Shown here in pieces: positions 13,232 to 24,076 of a DNA stretch of 64,000 bases. This stretch comes from Toxorhynchites rutilus septentrionalis. Its lineage: Eukaryota; Arthropoda; Insecta; Diptera; Culicidae. Below the pieces are notes generated by a model that did no database searches, was not told the DNA's origin, and saw only the letters and a program-made list of their open reading frames with translations. The first letter of the stretch is position 1. The number at the start of each line of letters is the position of its first letter. A program made the position numbers and the translations under genes. Location: positions 303,501,455-303,565,454 of the forward strand of contig NC_073746.1 of assembly GCF_029784135.1 (NCBI RefSeq). The letters are read 5' to 3'.

Positions 13232-13280
13232 GGAGGTTGTGTCCAAGATACGACCGCATTGTTGACGTAGAACTACGCTG
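13232..13280 (+). repeat. ACGTAGAACTACG-family repeat end
   Basis: GTGTCCAAGATACGACCGCA followed by TTGACGTAGAACTACG. The same pair of motifs occurs near 15406-15450, 19149-19195 (decayed) and, inverted, at 41835-41880. It seems to be one edge of a repeat family whose other parts carry histone-like signals. Confidence 0.55.
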
Positions 13281-14559
13281 TTATTTTATATAAGTCGCTT
13301 GTTTATACCTTCGGATATTATTCTATAATGCTGTGAAATTTTCGAAACAACTGCTTAGTAGAATAATCTTTGAAATGGTTTTTCATTGTAGAATCAGTTG
13401 ACGATAATTGATTGATGATTCATTCTTGCCCTCGCAAAACAATAAACTAGCTGATCGTATGTCGCAATTTATTTCATGTCAATTCATTGAAAATTTATCT
13501 CGAACGCTATTCCGGTGGCCTTTTTCGCAATTGACATAGACTCGGCTACAGTCGATTATATACATGTTACACCAGCACCATTATTCCACATCTCATAACT
13601 ACATCAATATATCTTTGGCACCGAATGGAAACAACAACAATGACAACACTTGCAAGTATCAAATATCATGCTACATGTTATTTAGTATTGCCTCAAAGCA
13701 ATCGCACCTCTAGGCATCGTTCGTACAATGTAAATCAAGCGCCAAACAAGCGTTTGCCATAGCATGCATACAGAACCATACATTGGTGGCTTGAAGCTAC
13801 TAGGAATACAAATACTTCTCATCATTTTGCGCTATTCTCAAAAGAAACGCTTTTGTTAATATTACTGGCCTCAAAAGAAGTTGCGATACTTTCTCATGCT
13901 CGAGAGAAGCGCAGCTGTCACCCTTAGTGAAGGAATTTTTGCTACTGGTAAGCGCTGCTACTTTCTTGGTGACTAAACAAGCGAAATAAACTCTTTTTGT
14001 TAATATCAACAAACTCGAAACCAGTAGCAATGCTTCATTATGATCAATATTAGCGCAAATGCAATCCTAGTTGAAGGCAGTTTTGCGACTGGCACGCGAA
14101 CCTAAATAACTTATAACATTCCAGTAAGACATTCAAGATGCTTGGTATTCTCCAAATATTTTTGGAGCATAACCTTAACGCCTGCTTCGCCATAATGTCA
14201 GAGTGCATTGATGCACTCTCAAAGGCACCAAAGAAGCCGTTTACATTTTCGAGCGACGCGCCGAAATCGCCTATTTTGCTGATGTTCGATGCGGTGTCAC
14301 ACTCGCGAAGGCTCGGTTCAGTGCGAGCGCTTTTCACTACACCAACATCGCGTGCGTCATTAGATGACGCCTCGATATTTCATTGCCCCTGGCAATGCGT
14401 TCGTTTTTTGCAGGGCTAGAGCCTGCCTCCCTCTTCTTCTTGCTCGTCACACACTACGCGAAACGTCCAATTTATGACGCGGGAAGAAAAACACACGATA
14501 CGAACAACGAATAACGAACAGAAAAAGCAAACGACGATATCCAAGTTGGATTACCATTG

Positions 14560-15045
14560 GTGGGGTCCAATCTTAGATCGAAGCGCAGCGAAACCAAAGT
14601 GAACTGGATTGCTCAACAGTCCGATGCCGAATGAAAGTTTGCCTCAGCGAGATCCTCTGTTTATACTCAAGGCAAATATTCCCCTTCATTCTTCTACTTT
14701 TCCTTTGTTCACGGCAACTTAAAATCCTACGATTTACCCTTCGTTGATCGTCGATAAGTTGCTCGTTATTGACAGCTCTGTTCGCGAAAGCACACAAATG
14801 GACAGAACAAATGTATGGAAAAATGAAAACGCCTAAAGTTTTCATGAATTTTAACCATTTACAAACCAGGGGATTCTAATGTATAGCATATTAAATAAAT
14901 CTTAGGGAATTTCCGATTCGTTTAGTATGTAATTCGCTAAAATCCGTTCGTGGCAAAAATAGTTATTAACGTTAACTTTATTTCATGAAAACGTTACCTG
15001 TTTTATGATTTGGCACCCTTAATGAAAGACGTAGTTCTACGTCAA
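14560..15045 (-). repeat. ACGTAGAACTACG-family repeat, spacer-like block
   Basis: On the minus strand it starts at the palindrome GACGTAGAACTACGTC (near 15040), then runs through GAACGGATTTTAGCGAATTA and CATACATTTGTTCTGTCC. The first 250 bp match 40955-41200 on the plus strand. Further along the minus strand is a TATA-like sequence, then ordinary leader-like sequence. Related fragments elsewhere adjoin histone H2A pieces, so I infer derivation from a histone gene cluster spacer. No histone codons are visible in this copy. Confidence 0.5.
14660..14665 (-). promoter_or_regulatory. Possible TATA box in histone-spacer-like repeat
   Basis: The minus strand reads GAGTATAAACAGAGG here, and roughly 30 bases downstream comes TTTCATTCGGCATC, an acceptable insect initiator region. 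No open frame with a recognised product follows, so if it was once a promoter it has lost its gene. Confidence 0.25.
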
Positions 15046-15394
15046 AATGGTACCGGTTCCGTTATATATTGAAGTAAATAACATCTAAATACATTAAATC
15101 GGTACATTGAACATTTAAAAATAAGAATATTGGATAGTTAATTAATAATATAAAATTATTTGGAAAACCACCTGATATGGATACCAAAATGAAACTTTGG
15201 TCAAGAATAATCCTAGGGACACGACAAATAAATAAGCAGATTCTCTACAGATATTACGTTACAACCGTTCATGAGGATCTGGTGAAACTTGATTACGTAA
15301 ATCGTTACGATGCGTGGGTTCCACAGAATTTGACCAAAAAACTTTCAATATATTGTAGAGCGAGCTCTGCGACACGCTTCAAAAACGCAAAAAA

Positions 15395-15480
15395 AGTCAC
15401 AGGAGGGTTGTATCCGAGACACGACCGCTCATTTGACGTACGATTCCGTTTGGCTATTTGTTGATTTTGAATATGTTTGA
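15395..15480 (+). repeat. ACGTAGAACTACG-family repeat end, second copy
   Basis: TTGTATCCGAGACACGACCG followed by TTTGACGTACG, a diverged copy of the edge at 13232. Confidence 0.5.
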
Positions 15481-15517
15481 AGAATTACATCGTTAAACTC
15501 TTTGAGAATGATTTGGT

Positions 15518-15533
15518 GGCCCTGAAAAGAGCC
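15518..15533 (-). promoter_or_regulatory. Histone mRNA-type 3' stem-loop
   Basis: The minus strand reads GGCTCTTTTCAGGGCC: a six-base-pair stem (one G-U pair) closing a TTTC loop, the form recognised by stem-loop binding protein on replication-dependent histone messages. Downstream on the same strand is ACCAAATCATTCTCAAAGAG, whose purine-rich end suits the U7-binding downstream element. No histone frame is visible upstream, so this is a stranded 3' end, probably a relic. Confidence 0.6.
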
Positions 15534-15879
15534 GTTTCGTTTAGTTGTTAAGTATTGTTTTTATAATATTTGTGAAAGGATTTATTACTGAAGAGATTGC
15601 AAGAATTGAAGAGTGAAAATAAATTATATGGATATTAAAAACTTGGTGAGAAAGTGACTAGAACAGTCAAAATTAGCGCAGACGTAGAATTTGTATTTTA
15701 ATTACAGTAATTGTAGGATTTCAAAAACTGAAAGGAGATTGAAGGACAGGAAAAGATTGAAAGAAGTAGTTAAAGATGAAGCTATTCATGTATGTTTTGT
15801 GAGATTATGCATAATATTCATAAAATGAACGTTGCAATTTTGAGTCGTTGCTAATGAAACTACGAGCTGCAAAAAAGTG

Positions 15880-16045
15880 CAGCTCGTAGTTTCATTCGAA
15901 TTAAACTTAGATAATTTTCGATTCGATTGATCTGTATTTCATCGAAATTTGTTCGGATCCAAAATTTGTATTAACGTTGAAACTGCTTCTTGTAAACGTG
16001 TCATTTTTTCTGACTTGACACCCTTAATGACAGATGTTTGGGAAT
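15880..16045 (-). repeat. ACGTAGAACTACG-family repeat, diverged copy
   Basis: Weak but continuous resemblance to 14860-15045, including ATTTTCGATTCGATTGATC and the block ending CACCCTTAATGA. Older and more diverged than the neighbouring copy. Confidence 0.45.
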
Positions 16046-18634
16046 GGTTCAAAATTTAAAAGAATTTTTAGGCTATTACTCAACAATAGAACAATGATAT
16101 TCAAGCAATTGGCTAATGGACAGCACTGAAAAGACCTTCCAGTTGCACCAATCCAGCACTCCACATCATGGGGCCCAAAAGCAAGCACGCGTATTAAATT
16201 TATGACCTATCCGCAATTGAAAACTGTCAAACACAATCGCTTTTCAAAATAATTTGTTACAATTCGTTTCAATCCCCGCAGCATCTGACGCCCCAGCATC
16301 TGGCCGCATCGAGAGCCGGAGCGTAGCAGATGCTGTGAAACCGTGGCCACGAGATCTGCAAGCATCTGGGGGCAAGAGGGGGGAGGGCATCAAACACCAA
16401 ACAAACAACACATTTGGCCCATCGAAACACAACATAATGCGAAGGATGGGGCGGCGCTGCGGTGAGTGAACAGATCCGTAGGGTACCCAATTTGAAAAGC
16501 CAACACACAGAGGGCGATTCCGCACGCACGATTGCGAAATTATTCGTCCCACAAAATTGCAGTTATTCCTGGTCCTTCGGAAGTCAGAATGAATATGTTC
16601 GATTCGATTTCCACCAGCGGAGATGGGTGATGGGAATGGTTTTGGGGGGGATGCAAAAATATTTATCGTCAAATTGTTTTGAACAGTCAACTGCCACTGG
16701 CGCATCGGATCGCATCCGATGCCGGTTTTCGCGACATGTGGACGGAATGAGGTTACGCATCGGCGTCAATTTAAATTGTGTAAATTTAGTTGCAGATGTT
16801 CTCGATGGAATAATTGAGTGCATCGGTTTGAATGTTTGTTCGTTTGTTTGCGGAAAACTGTTCAGCCATCATAACTCATGCTCCAATAATGGTCCAATTG
16901 TGGAATGAATTGGTGCCGAATAAAATTTCCTACAATAATTCAGAGGCGATAGCTTTATTTTACGACTAAGTACCGCTCATTTCACGCACGACTTGATCCA
17001 TTCCAAATCCATTTCGCACTTCGTCTGTAAACTAACAGAAAAAAACGGGAGATTTCCAAATAAGAAATGTTCCTAAATCAACAAACAGTCGTTAATTAAG
17101 TCACCCTTTCTGCTCGTAACCATCCTTCAATTGAATATATTTTCTCACTGTTCAACAGTCAAAAAGCAAAACGAGGAAGAAAAAAACTCTAAAATCAAAC
17201 AGCGATCCAAAAGAACGGAAATAAATTCAAAGAAAATTAGACAGATTGTTCACCACCCCCTTCTCAAACCATTTCGTCCCGATCAAGCTGCTGCTACTGC
17301 TTGATCTCGATGGAAGTGCCTTGCACGAGATGAAGAGCAAAAAAAAAAATTCAGCAAAGCTATGCAACTGAATAAATATTCTTTTTTAATTGAAACGCGA
17401 ACCGAACGGGTTCCACCGGGCGCTTTCGTATTCTTGAAAGTCAACTCTGGAAAAATGTCACCTCGGGGTCGAGGGACAAAGAGAAGTTTTTTTTTCCTAT
17501 TCACTCACAAACAGCCGCTGCTACTGTTCTTTGGCATCGAAAGGCTTCTCCTTAGGATCTTTTTTTTATTTTTTGTGTGTGTATCGCGTCGAGTTTGAGG
17601 GTGGGATGTGGAAGAGTTGATGGGGATGCTGTAAATATCATTACGCCTCATTCTCATTCCCAGTGTTGTTGGAAAGGTTAGCGAGTTTTTTTTTGTATTG
17701 CTCTCTATTCATGATGGTGGTTCGCTTCTTTTTGTTATTTTTTTCGTATCGCCTGGCCATCATTTGACGCTTGTTTGCGCTTCGATACGGTAAACAAGTT
17801 CGCAGTGAATTGGCGGTAATTATTTCCTATTAAAATTGCTATTCAATGTTTGAAGAAAAAACGGGGGGTCTGATAACACATCCACAGAAACGGTTACGAT
17901 AGCGAACTTTCACTTTATGTTGGTTGCCCAGAAGCGTTAAATATCATCAGTGCATTCGCCGATAATTCAGTCGCCTTTATTAACTCTTCTTTGACTGATT
18001 TTTTCTTTATTGGTGAATTAAATTAAGGTCCAGACACGATCAACTTAAAGTGAACTCGTTCATTTATATAATTTTGGGCCTTCAATGTTTTGACGATAAT
18101 TTCCCCCATGATGCAATGAAGGGTTGAAGCAGAAAGTTTTAAGTGACAACTAAGTGCCTTCGACAACTCACAGCAGAGGACTAAAAAGTATGATTGTTCA
18201 AAGTTTTAATCCATAAGTCGCTGATTCAAATCTGGATCAACAAATATTGTTATTTTTTTATGTTGTTGTTTGTATACTTTCATCCCACAACGTTTTCACA
18301 TTATTTGAGGCTATTTATGGAGGGATCCTTTTTTTGTTCTACAGTAGTATTCTTCGAACTTTTCCGTTGCGTTGGAGAGTTTTTTTTTACAACAGTATCA
18401 TATTTTTAAAACGTCACAAATAATCTCTATTTCTAACCTTTAGTCCAAATAATCATGTGAGCTTCAGCTGTCAAAAACAATGGGGCTTCACAAGAAGTGC
18501 TTGCCAAAAATTGTCAAAATATGATATGGCGAATAAACATTCAGATGAAAGAATCGTCTATATGATTCAAATTCTTTTCCAAAGAGAATATGCATTCGCC
18601 TTGGTGTTTAATTACGTTTAACCATGTTCAATTT
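16046..18634. other. Non-repetitive DNA, no gene found
   Basis: The part at 16130-16910 is GC-richer and has overlapping frames on both strands (153 codons minus at 16244-16705, 148 codons plus at 16462-16908). They share sequence, show no domain, and cannot both be real. The rest is AT-rich with homopolymer runs. Possibly regulatory or untranslated sequence; not provable from the bases. Confidence 0.4.
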
Positions 18635-19106
18635 GCAAACGCTTTTCGAAATCATTGCAATCCCTCAAGCACGATTTAGATCGGAATGTCGTCCCAGCTG
18701 TCAATGAAACGATTCTTAAATGTGTCCAAATTCGAACGCCTTACGTCATCCAACTTTCCTAGCATGTATCCCCTGATCTGATAAAGTCCTTAGACGATTC
18801 AGACCATTCCGAGAAATTGATAAAACATGGCACTTTCCGCTTATACCAGTTTTGAACAATCGGTGCGATATGCGCTGGTGCTGAATTCTGTTGAAAGGGA
18901 AAACTTTCTTTTATGAAAGTTTGCTTGGCACAAAGAAACAACTGACCTTTGATTACATGTTTCAAATTGTACTCCTTCTTTATGCGTAACAATGGGAGTT
19001 TCTCATCTGTTCTAATAGCTTCCGAACCATCACAGCGGAAGCATTTGGATACCTTTGATATTTTCGGATGGTAAAACGCGGAGATATTCCTCAGAGACAC
19101 GGTCAT
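18635..19106 (-). pseudogene. Mariner-like transposase relic
   Basis: Cut-and-paste transposases of this type insert at TA and carry a DDE/D catalytic triad. The minus-strand frame at 18759-19106 holds PFQQNSAPAHIAPIVQNWYK followed by KVPCFINFSEW. That is the second catalytic block of mariner-type enzymes (normally FQQD.APAH...W), but the catalytic aspartate reads N. The third block is scrambled at SESSKDF. After a frameshift the C-terminal tail continues as GYMLGKLDDVRRSNLDTFKN and DSWDDIPI, typical of the family. The N-terminal DNA-binding region and terminal inverted repeats were not found. Dead. Confidence 0.75.
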
Positions 19107-20439
19107 TTAGATTGTTAGAGTTGCTTCCAGAATAGAAAACTTTTAGTCCAAGAAAATAGAGGGTGGTTTAAATAAAACGACCGCATTGTTGAGGTAGGAT
19201 TATGGAATTCTTGAAATTTAATTTTTTCACTTATCACTTTGAATATTTATGAAAATGAGATGGAATTTGAGAATTATCTCTTTAGTGGCATATTTTTCAT
19301 TGAAAAATATCAAACTCATAAAAAAAAAACATTGAAAAAAATTATTTTGAAAATTAAAATTCGCTTTTCTCAATTATTTAAATTGTTTAAATTCTTAACA
19401 ATATTTATATCAATAGGTCATAAAATTACCAGTAAATCACCCATACATCAGAAGGATAGGATTGTTACAGGGAAAGAGTTTTTCTAATAACAACTTTTTC
19501 ATGTTTTCTTTGAAAAATTACTATTAAAATTCCATTCGTAACACTTTGCAAACTTTTTTGTTATTTGAAAACTCGTTAATAAAATGCTACACGAACGAAT
19601 TTACACACAACAATGTTACGAGTTAAACCTTTTTTCTCAGAAATCTCCATACAAAAATGTTATGATATGTCATTCAGAAACTATGAAAGATTTAAAGGTC
19701 ACGTCTTTGACAAAAGTCCATATTTTAATTGATTGATGATGGTCCCGCCTCCTTCCCCTACAGAGGTTTAAGCAAGACGAGTTATCTAAAAAATATTTTT
19801 TTTTGTTTTATCAGCATTGAAATCAGTTTAGCAATAAAAAAGAACTGATTCTATTTATAGATGTAAGTTCAAAAAATTGCAATGTCAAAAGACAAGCCAA
19901 TACTCAGTCTTGTCCGCCACAGAGCCGATACGGTCCCGACAAGGCCCTTGCAGCCAAATGGTCCACCAAGACACAAGTCCAACCGCCAGCTTTTTTTTGG
20001 ATTGACTTTAAATATCCCCATCCAGAGAAATCGAGATATTTTTCTTTATGAACAATTTCTAGACCGGCTTTTACAAAACTTTTGAATTCTTATCCTTTCT
20101 ATCTGTACAAAGCGCGCGACACTCAAACTTTTGTAGACTACTTTTATTTTTGTTTTTTTCAACTAGTACAATATAAAAACAACAAAATAAAAATAAAAAT
20201 AGTCTATCATCACCAAGATCATGACAGACATAATAGAGACGAATACAAATTGAAAAACAAAAAATATAACATAGATGAAAAATTGTTCAAAATTGACTAA
20301 ACAATATAATCCGTTTTAAAAAAAACTTTGTCAGATCATTCATTGAGAATAATAAAAACAAAAAAAACCGAAAAAACTGTTCGCTTTTAGATATCCGTTC
20401 GTATAAAACTTGGTCAGTCAAAATTGCTATCAGAATAAA
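19107..20439. other. AT-rich DNA, nothing firm
   Basis: A decayed edge of the ACGTAGAACTACG family lies at about 19149-19195. The rest is low-complexity AT sequence; short frames at 19239, 19882 and 20082 show no family resemblance. Confidence 0.4.
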
Positions 20440-20830
20440 AAAAAATTGGCTGTTAGGAAAATACAGCTTTAACGTGTGAAATACAGTTTCTTTTAAATTC
20501 TGCTAGTGTTGTTGCACGTTTCATAAGTCTTGGCATCGAGTTGAAAACATTTACTCCTTTAAAATATATCGAATTTTGTGAAGCTCATGTTAAGAAATGG
20601 GGTGTTCTTATTTCATCCGCGTTTCTAGTATTATATCTGTGAAAGTCACTTCCCCTTTCAACTCGATCACACAAATATCGAGGCAGCAAACCGTTAACTA
20701 CCTTAAAAATGAACACCATAGTTAAACACCAACACCATACACAATTCTTTGTTTCACAGATAACCATTGCAGAGCGTCCAGCATTTCGTGATAGTTTGCT
20801 CCCCTCTCTAAGGGGGGGGGGCTGCCATAC
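20440..20830 (-). pseudogene. Non-LTR retrotransposon C-terminal fragment
   Basis: Read on the minus strand, pieces in two frames give EMLDALQWLSVKQRI, then MVFIFKVVNGLLPRYLCDRV, then YNTRNADEIRTP, and after a stop GVNVFNSMPRLMKRATTLAE. This order (leucine-rich helix, VNGLLP.YL, NTR, FNS.P..) is the tail that follows the reverse transcriptase in CR1/jockey-like elements. At least one frameshift and stops interrupt it. The catalytic core is absent. Its upstream side abuts the Helitron-like tandem units. Confidence 0.65.
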
Positions 20831-21510
20831 AAATGAAACACAAATTTCTGCAATACTCGAGGATTAATCAAGAAAATGAAACCAAATTTGGCATGTGAAG
20901 GTTTTAAGGTGCAATAAATGTTTTCACAGTGGTTAGACACCCCATCCCCCCTCTCTAAGGAGGAGCTGCCATACAAATGAAAGACAAATTTGTGCGTAAT
21001 TCGAAAACTAATCAAGCAAATGGAGCCAAATAGGCCATGCGAATGTTTTAGGGGACACGAAACGAATAGTGAATAGATACTCCTCCCCTCTCTCTGAGGG
21101 AGGGGGACTGCCATACAAATGAAGCATACGTTTCTGCATAATTCAATAACTAATCAAGCAAACTGAACCAAATTTGGCATGTGGAGGTTTTAGGGGACAA
21201 GAAACATTTTTCAAGTGGTTCAACACTCCTCCCACCTTTCTGAGGGGGAAAAATTATCCGATTTATGGCTGTCCTTATTCTATCATATTTTCTGTATCAA
21301 ACAATTATTCCATATAACGGAGAAACATGTCATTTGCAAGTGGTTGAAAATTTTATAGTAAAAGGTAAATTCAACGGGGTCGATTAGAAGATTAATCAAT
21401 GAACAGTTCTGCGATTGGACCCATGAACTTGCTCATAGTAAGAAAACGTGAATGTTTGAAGGTATTGATAACAAAAAACAAATTTTGGGCAGGATGAAGT
21501 TTGCCGGGTT
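20800..21510 (+). mobile_element. Helitron-like repeat with tandem units and 3' end
   Basis: Three to four imperfect units of about 120-130 bp follow one another, each with a CCCTCTCT...G-run, CTGCCATACAAATGAA, a CTGCAT/AATA...TCGA phrase and CAAATTTGGCATGTG or a variant. Then comes the common 3' part and the end AAGTTTGCCGGGTTAGCTAG. The 5' end is missing, replaced by the reverse-transcriptase fragment. Repeating minus-strand frames in the units (QKFVFHLYGS) arise from the repeat itself and are not genes. Confidence 0.6.
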
Positions 21511-22604
21511 AGCTAGTAAATCTATATAAATAGAAAAAAAATCTCCATATGTGTTGCCAAGGGCAAACCTCGAAACGGATCATCCGATTTGGGCTGTCTT
21601 TATTTGGTTGCGTTCGTCTGTTCCCATGGAAATGTAACGGCGAGCTAGATTGGGTAATTTTAGAGAAAAATGAGAAAATTCGGGAAAATTGAATTCGTAT
21701 ATGCTCTGTAGTGACATCGCAGAAAGCGTTGTTAATCCAACTGAGATTCGTGTTGACAGAATTGAACTTCGTGTTTCGTTGGTACAGAGCGAAAATGGTA
21801 ATGGATTTTCAGGGGAAAGTCGCACTTCTATATGAGGGGCTAAGAATGAAAGGGGTGTAAGTGATTTCATCGATTTCTCTACATCGAATCTCTCTTTTGG
21901 TCATAACTTAGCTGCAAACTCATTCCAACCGGTATTTGACAATGTGGAAGATAGGTCAGAACCTCATCTATCGGATTCTATAGCAAACTCAAATTGGAAC
22001 GTTCTTGCAGTTGAGTTATTAACTAAAGAAAAAGTTGATGAAGAGAAATCGATCAAGTCACTTACACCCCTTGCATTCTAAGCCTCTCATATAGAGTAAC
22101 CACGTCAAATCAGTAGGCCGCTGACCCGACCCTCTTCGATTTTTTTGAAACCTTAAACCTTAATTATTTTAATATTAACAACTTTTAAAATTACCTTCTA
22201 TATATTTTTGTATATTTTTACGGAAAAATCCTTTAAATTTCACAAAGTTTGACATATAGAGGCACTGAGTCAGACTCACCAAAAATATCATATAACTTCA
22301 TATCATACGAATTATTGAAAATTTATGAAATTTCAATACTTTAAGAAATCGTAACCATTTAAGAAATGTAACAAACTAAAATAGAATCTAGATGCGATTC
22401 CACATGAAAAACTATGTATAACGTTTTATACTAGGACTAACCGTTCTAGAGATATAATAATTTTTTATAGTGAAAAATATATAAGTCAAATTTTTATACG
22501 ACTTGGAACCTCAGTCGTAATGTCCAGCAGCATCATGCATTCTCTAATGTTTCCCGAACATGATTTTAATTGTATTAAATTTCTTAATAAATTTTAATGT
22601 CATC
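21511..22604. other. Helitron-core-like fragment then AT-rich DNA
   Basis: Sequence at about 21520-21760 (CATCCGATTTGGGCTGTCTT and AAAATTCGGGAAAATTGAAT) resembles internal parts of the Helitron-like family and recurs in part near 50110-50160. The remainder has no recognisable feature. Confidence 0.4.
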
Positions 22605-23135
22605 TCGAAAAAAAAAACGTATGGTTCAGGGTGCCAACGAAAATGATCATCTCGATTTTTCATATAGAACTACGCGCGAAGTGTTGATTTACACGATAAA
22701 ATACTCTATGCAAAATATTAGCCCAATTATTAGTGTTGCAGACGTTGAAATTTTAGTTTTATGAAAATCTAGAAATCAATCGGGTTTAAAAAAAAATAAT
22801 GCCCAATGTCTTGTAATTGCATGAAACTTCGAGATTTGCTAATATCTAAAAAAATGTTTTGTTAAAAAAGAAATTCTTGGCACTCGGTTTTCCTTCTGAA
22901 AAGTCGGTTTTTGGCAAAAAAAATTTTTTGTGATAACAGTTAATCTCGACTTGTCATGTAATTTAAAAACATTTGGCATAGCAATACTGCAATACTAATA
23001 AATGAAGTTCGATTTAGCTAATATTATGCATTAGGTATTTTGACGCGTGAATCAACATTTCACTCGAAGTTCCATATGAAAAGTCGGGAAGAACATTTTC
23101 ATTGACACCTTAAACCATACGTTTTGACTCGTATT
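22605..23135. repeat. Interspersed repeat, copy 2, with inverted arms
   Basis: The block at about 22612-22735 is the reverse complement of about 23005-23130 (both read around ACGTATGGTT(C/T)A(A/G)GGTG and then AATATTAGC). The right arm has the same orientation as the copy at 9.9-10.1 kb. A further partial unit lies at 23330-23400. The spacing of about 270 bp between arms would let a transcript form a hairpin. No coding capacity. Confidence 0.6.
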
Positions 23136-23499
23136 CTGAAAAAAAAGTCTCAGCGTGTCGATTTTTGACAATACATTTTTCGAGATGACAGTAGATCTCC
23201 AAGTTTCATGCAATTTTATGACATTTGGCAGAGAAATTTTATTTTTCGAAAACACCATTTTGATGTATTTTTGTATTCCGATTTTCAAAAAACTCATACT
23301 TTGACCGCTTTGCACCACTCTCCCTTAAATCAGATTGAGCTGAAATTTCGTATAGGGTATTTTTTCGCAGTGGTGAACATTTTATGTGGGGTAACTTTTG
23401 GAAATTTTAAGGTTGACTTTTTCCCATACATTCATTGGCACACTAATGTACCAACTAGCGCTGGCAAGAAAAAGATCATCTTTGACAGAAAAAAAAGGT

Positions 23500-23713
23500 T
23501 TTTCGTGTCCTGAATGATGAAATGCACAAATACACCTTTTTTAAGAGTGTTATATGTGCGGAGCAGACCTCTCGATCTCTCAGACTGAACGTCAACATGG
23601 AATAGTACCCAAAAAATAATCCAACCGGTGTCAAGCAGGGATCGTACCAAGGCCGGCTGGGATGTAAGGTTGTTTTACACGACCACGTTATCCACATAAC
23701 CACTGGAGCTATT
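23500..23713 (-). mobile_element. tRNA-derived SINE
   Basis: On the minus strand TAGCTCCAGTGGTTATG (A box-like, near 23711) is followed about 55 bases later by GGTACGATCCC (B box-like, 23638-23648), the spacing of an RNA polymerase III internal promoter. A body unrelated to tRNA follows. These short elements are moved by a non-LTR retrotransposon in trans. It is not a tRNA gene: no cloverleaf with acceptor pairing can be drawn. Confidence 0.6.
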
Positions 23714-24076
23714 ACGCAAATGCGAGAGAATATTAAACAACATTATAAAATGAAGTTGGATCTTAAAAGTTTATATGAAAAGTGTTTTCTAAGAGTAAAA
23801 AAAAGAACATAAATAACGTGAACCTGTAATATTTCCGCGACGGGGGCCGTATGCATTTACAAGATTCCTTTTTTTGTCTTGATTTTTTTCGTGTGTTTTA
23901 CGCGGTTTTCTTTAAATTACGCGATTTTTATAACGATTTTTTTGCGCGCACTCATCAATCGCGTAAAAAAAAAGAAAAGCGTATGTGGCAAAGTATGCGA
24001 AAAGATATTGCTATGCTCTTTCATATTGCTATGGCATATATATTATACACAAACTCGCCTCTTGCTTGAGTAAATG

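Noticed and set aside
16244..16705. 153-codon minus-strand frame
   Set aside because: It overlaps a 148-codon frame on the other strand; neither has a recognisable feature.
20722..21114. 130-codon minus-strand frame with repeated QKFVFHLYGS motifs
   Set aside because: The repeats arise from tandem Helitron-like units and recur at 32.3-33.1 and 49.7-50.1 kb with different stops; not a protein.
23638..23711. tRNA gene
   Set aside because: A- and B-box-like sequences are present, but the acceptor and anticodon stems cannot be formed; called as a SINE instead.
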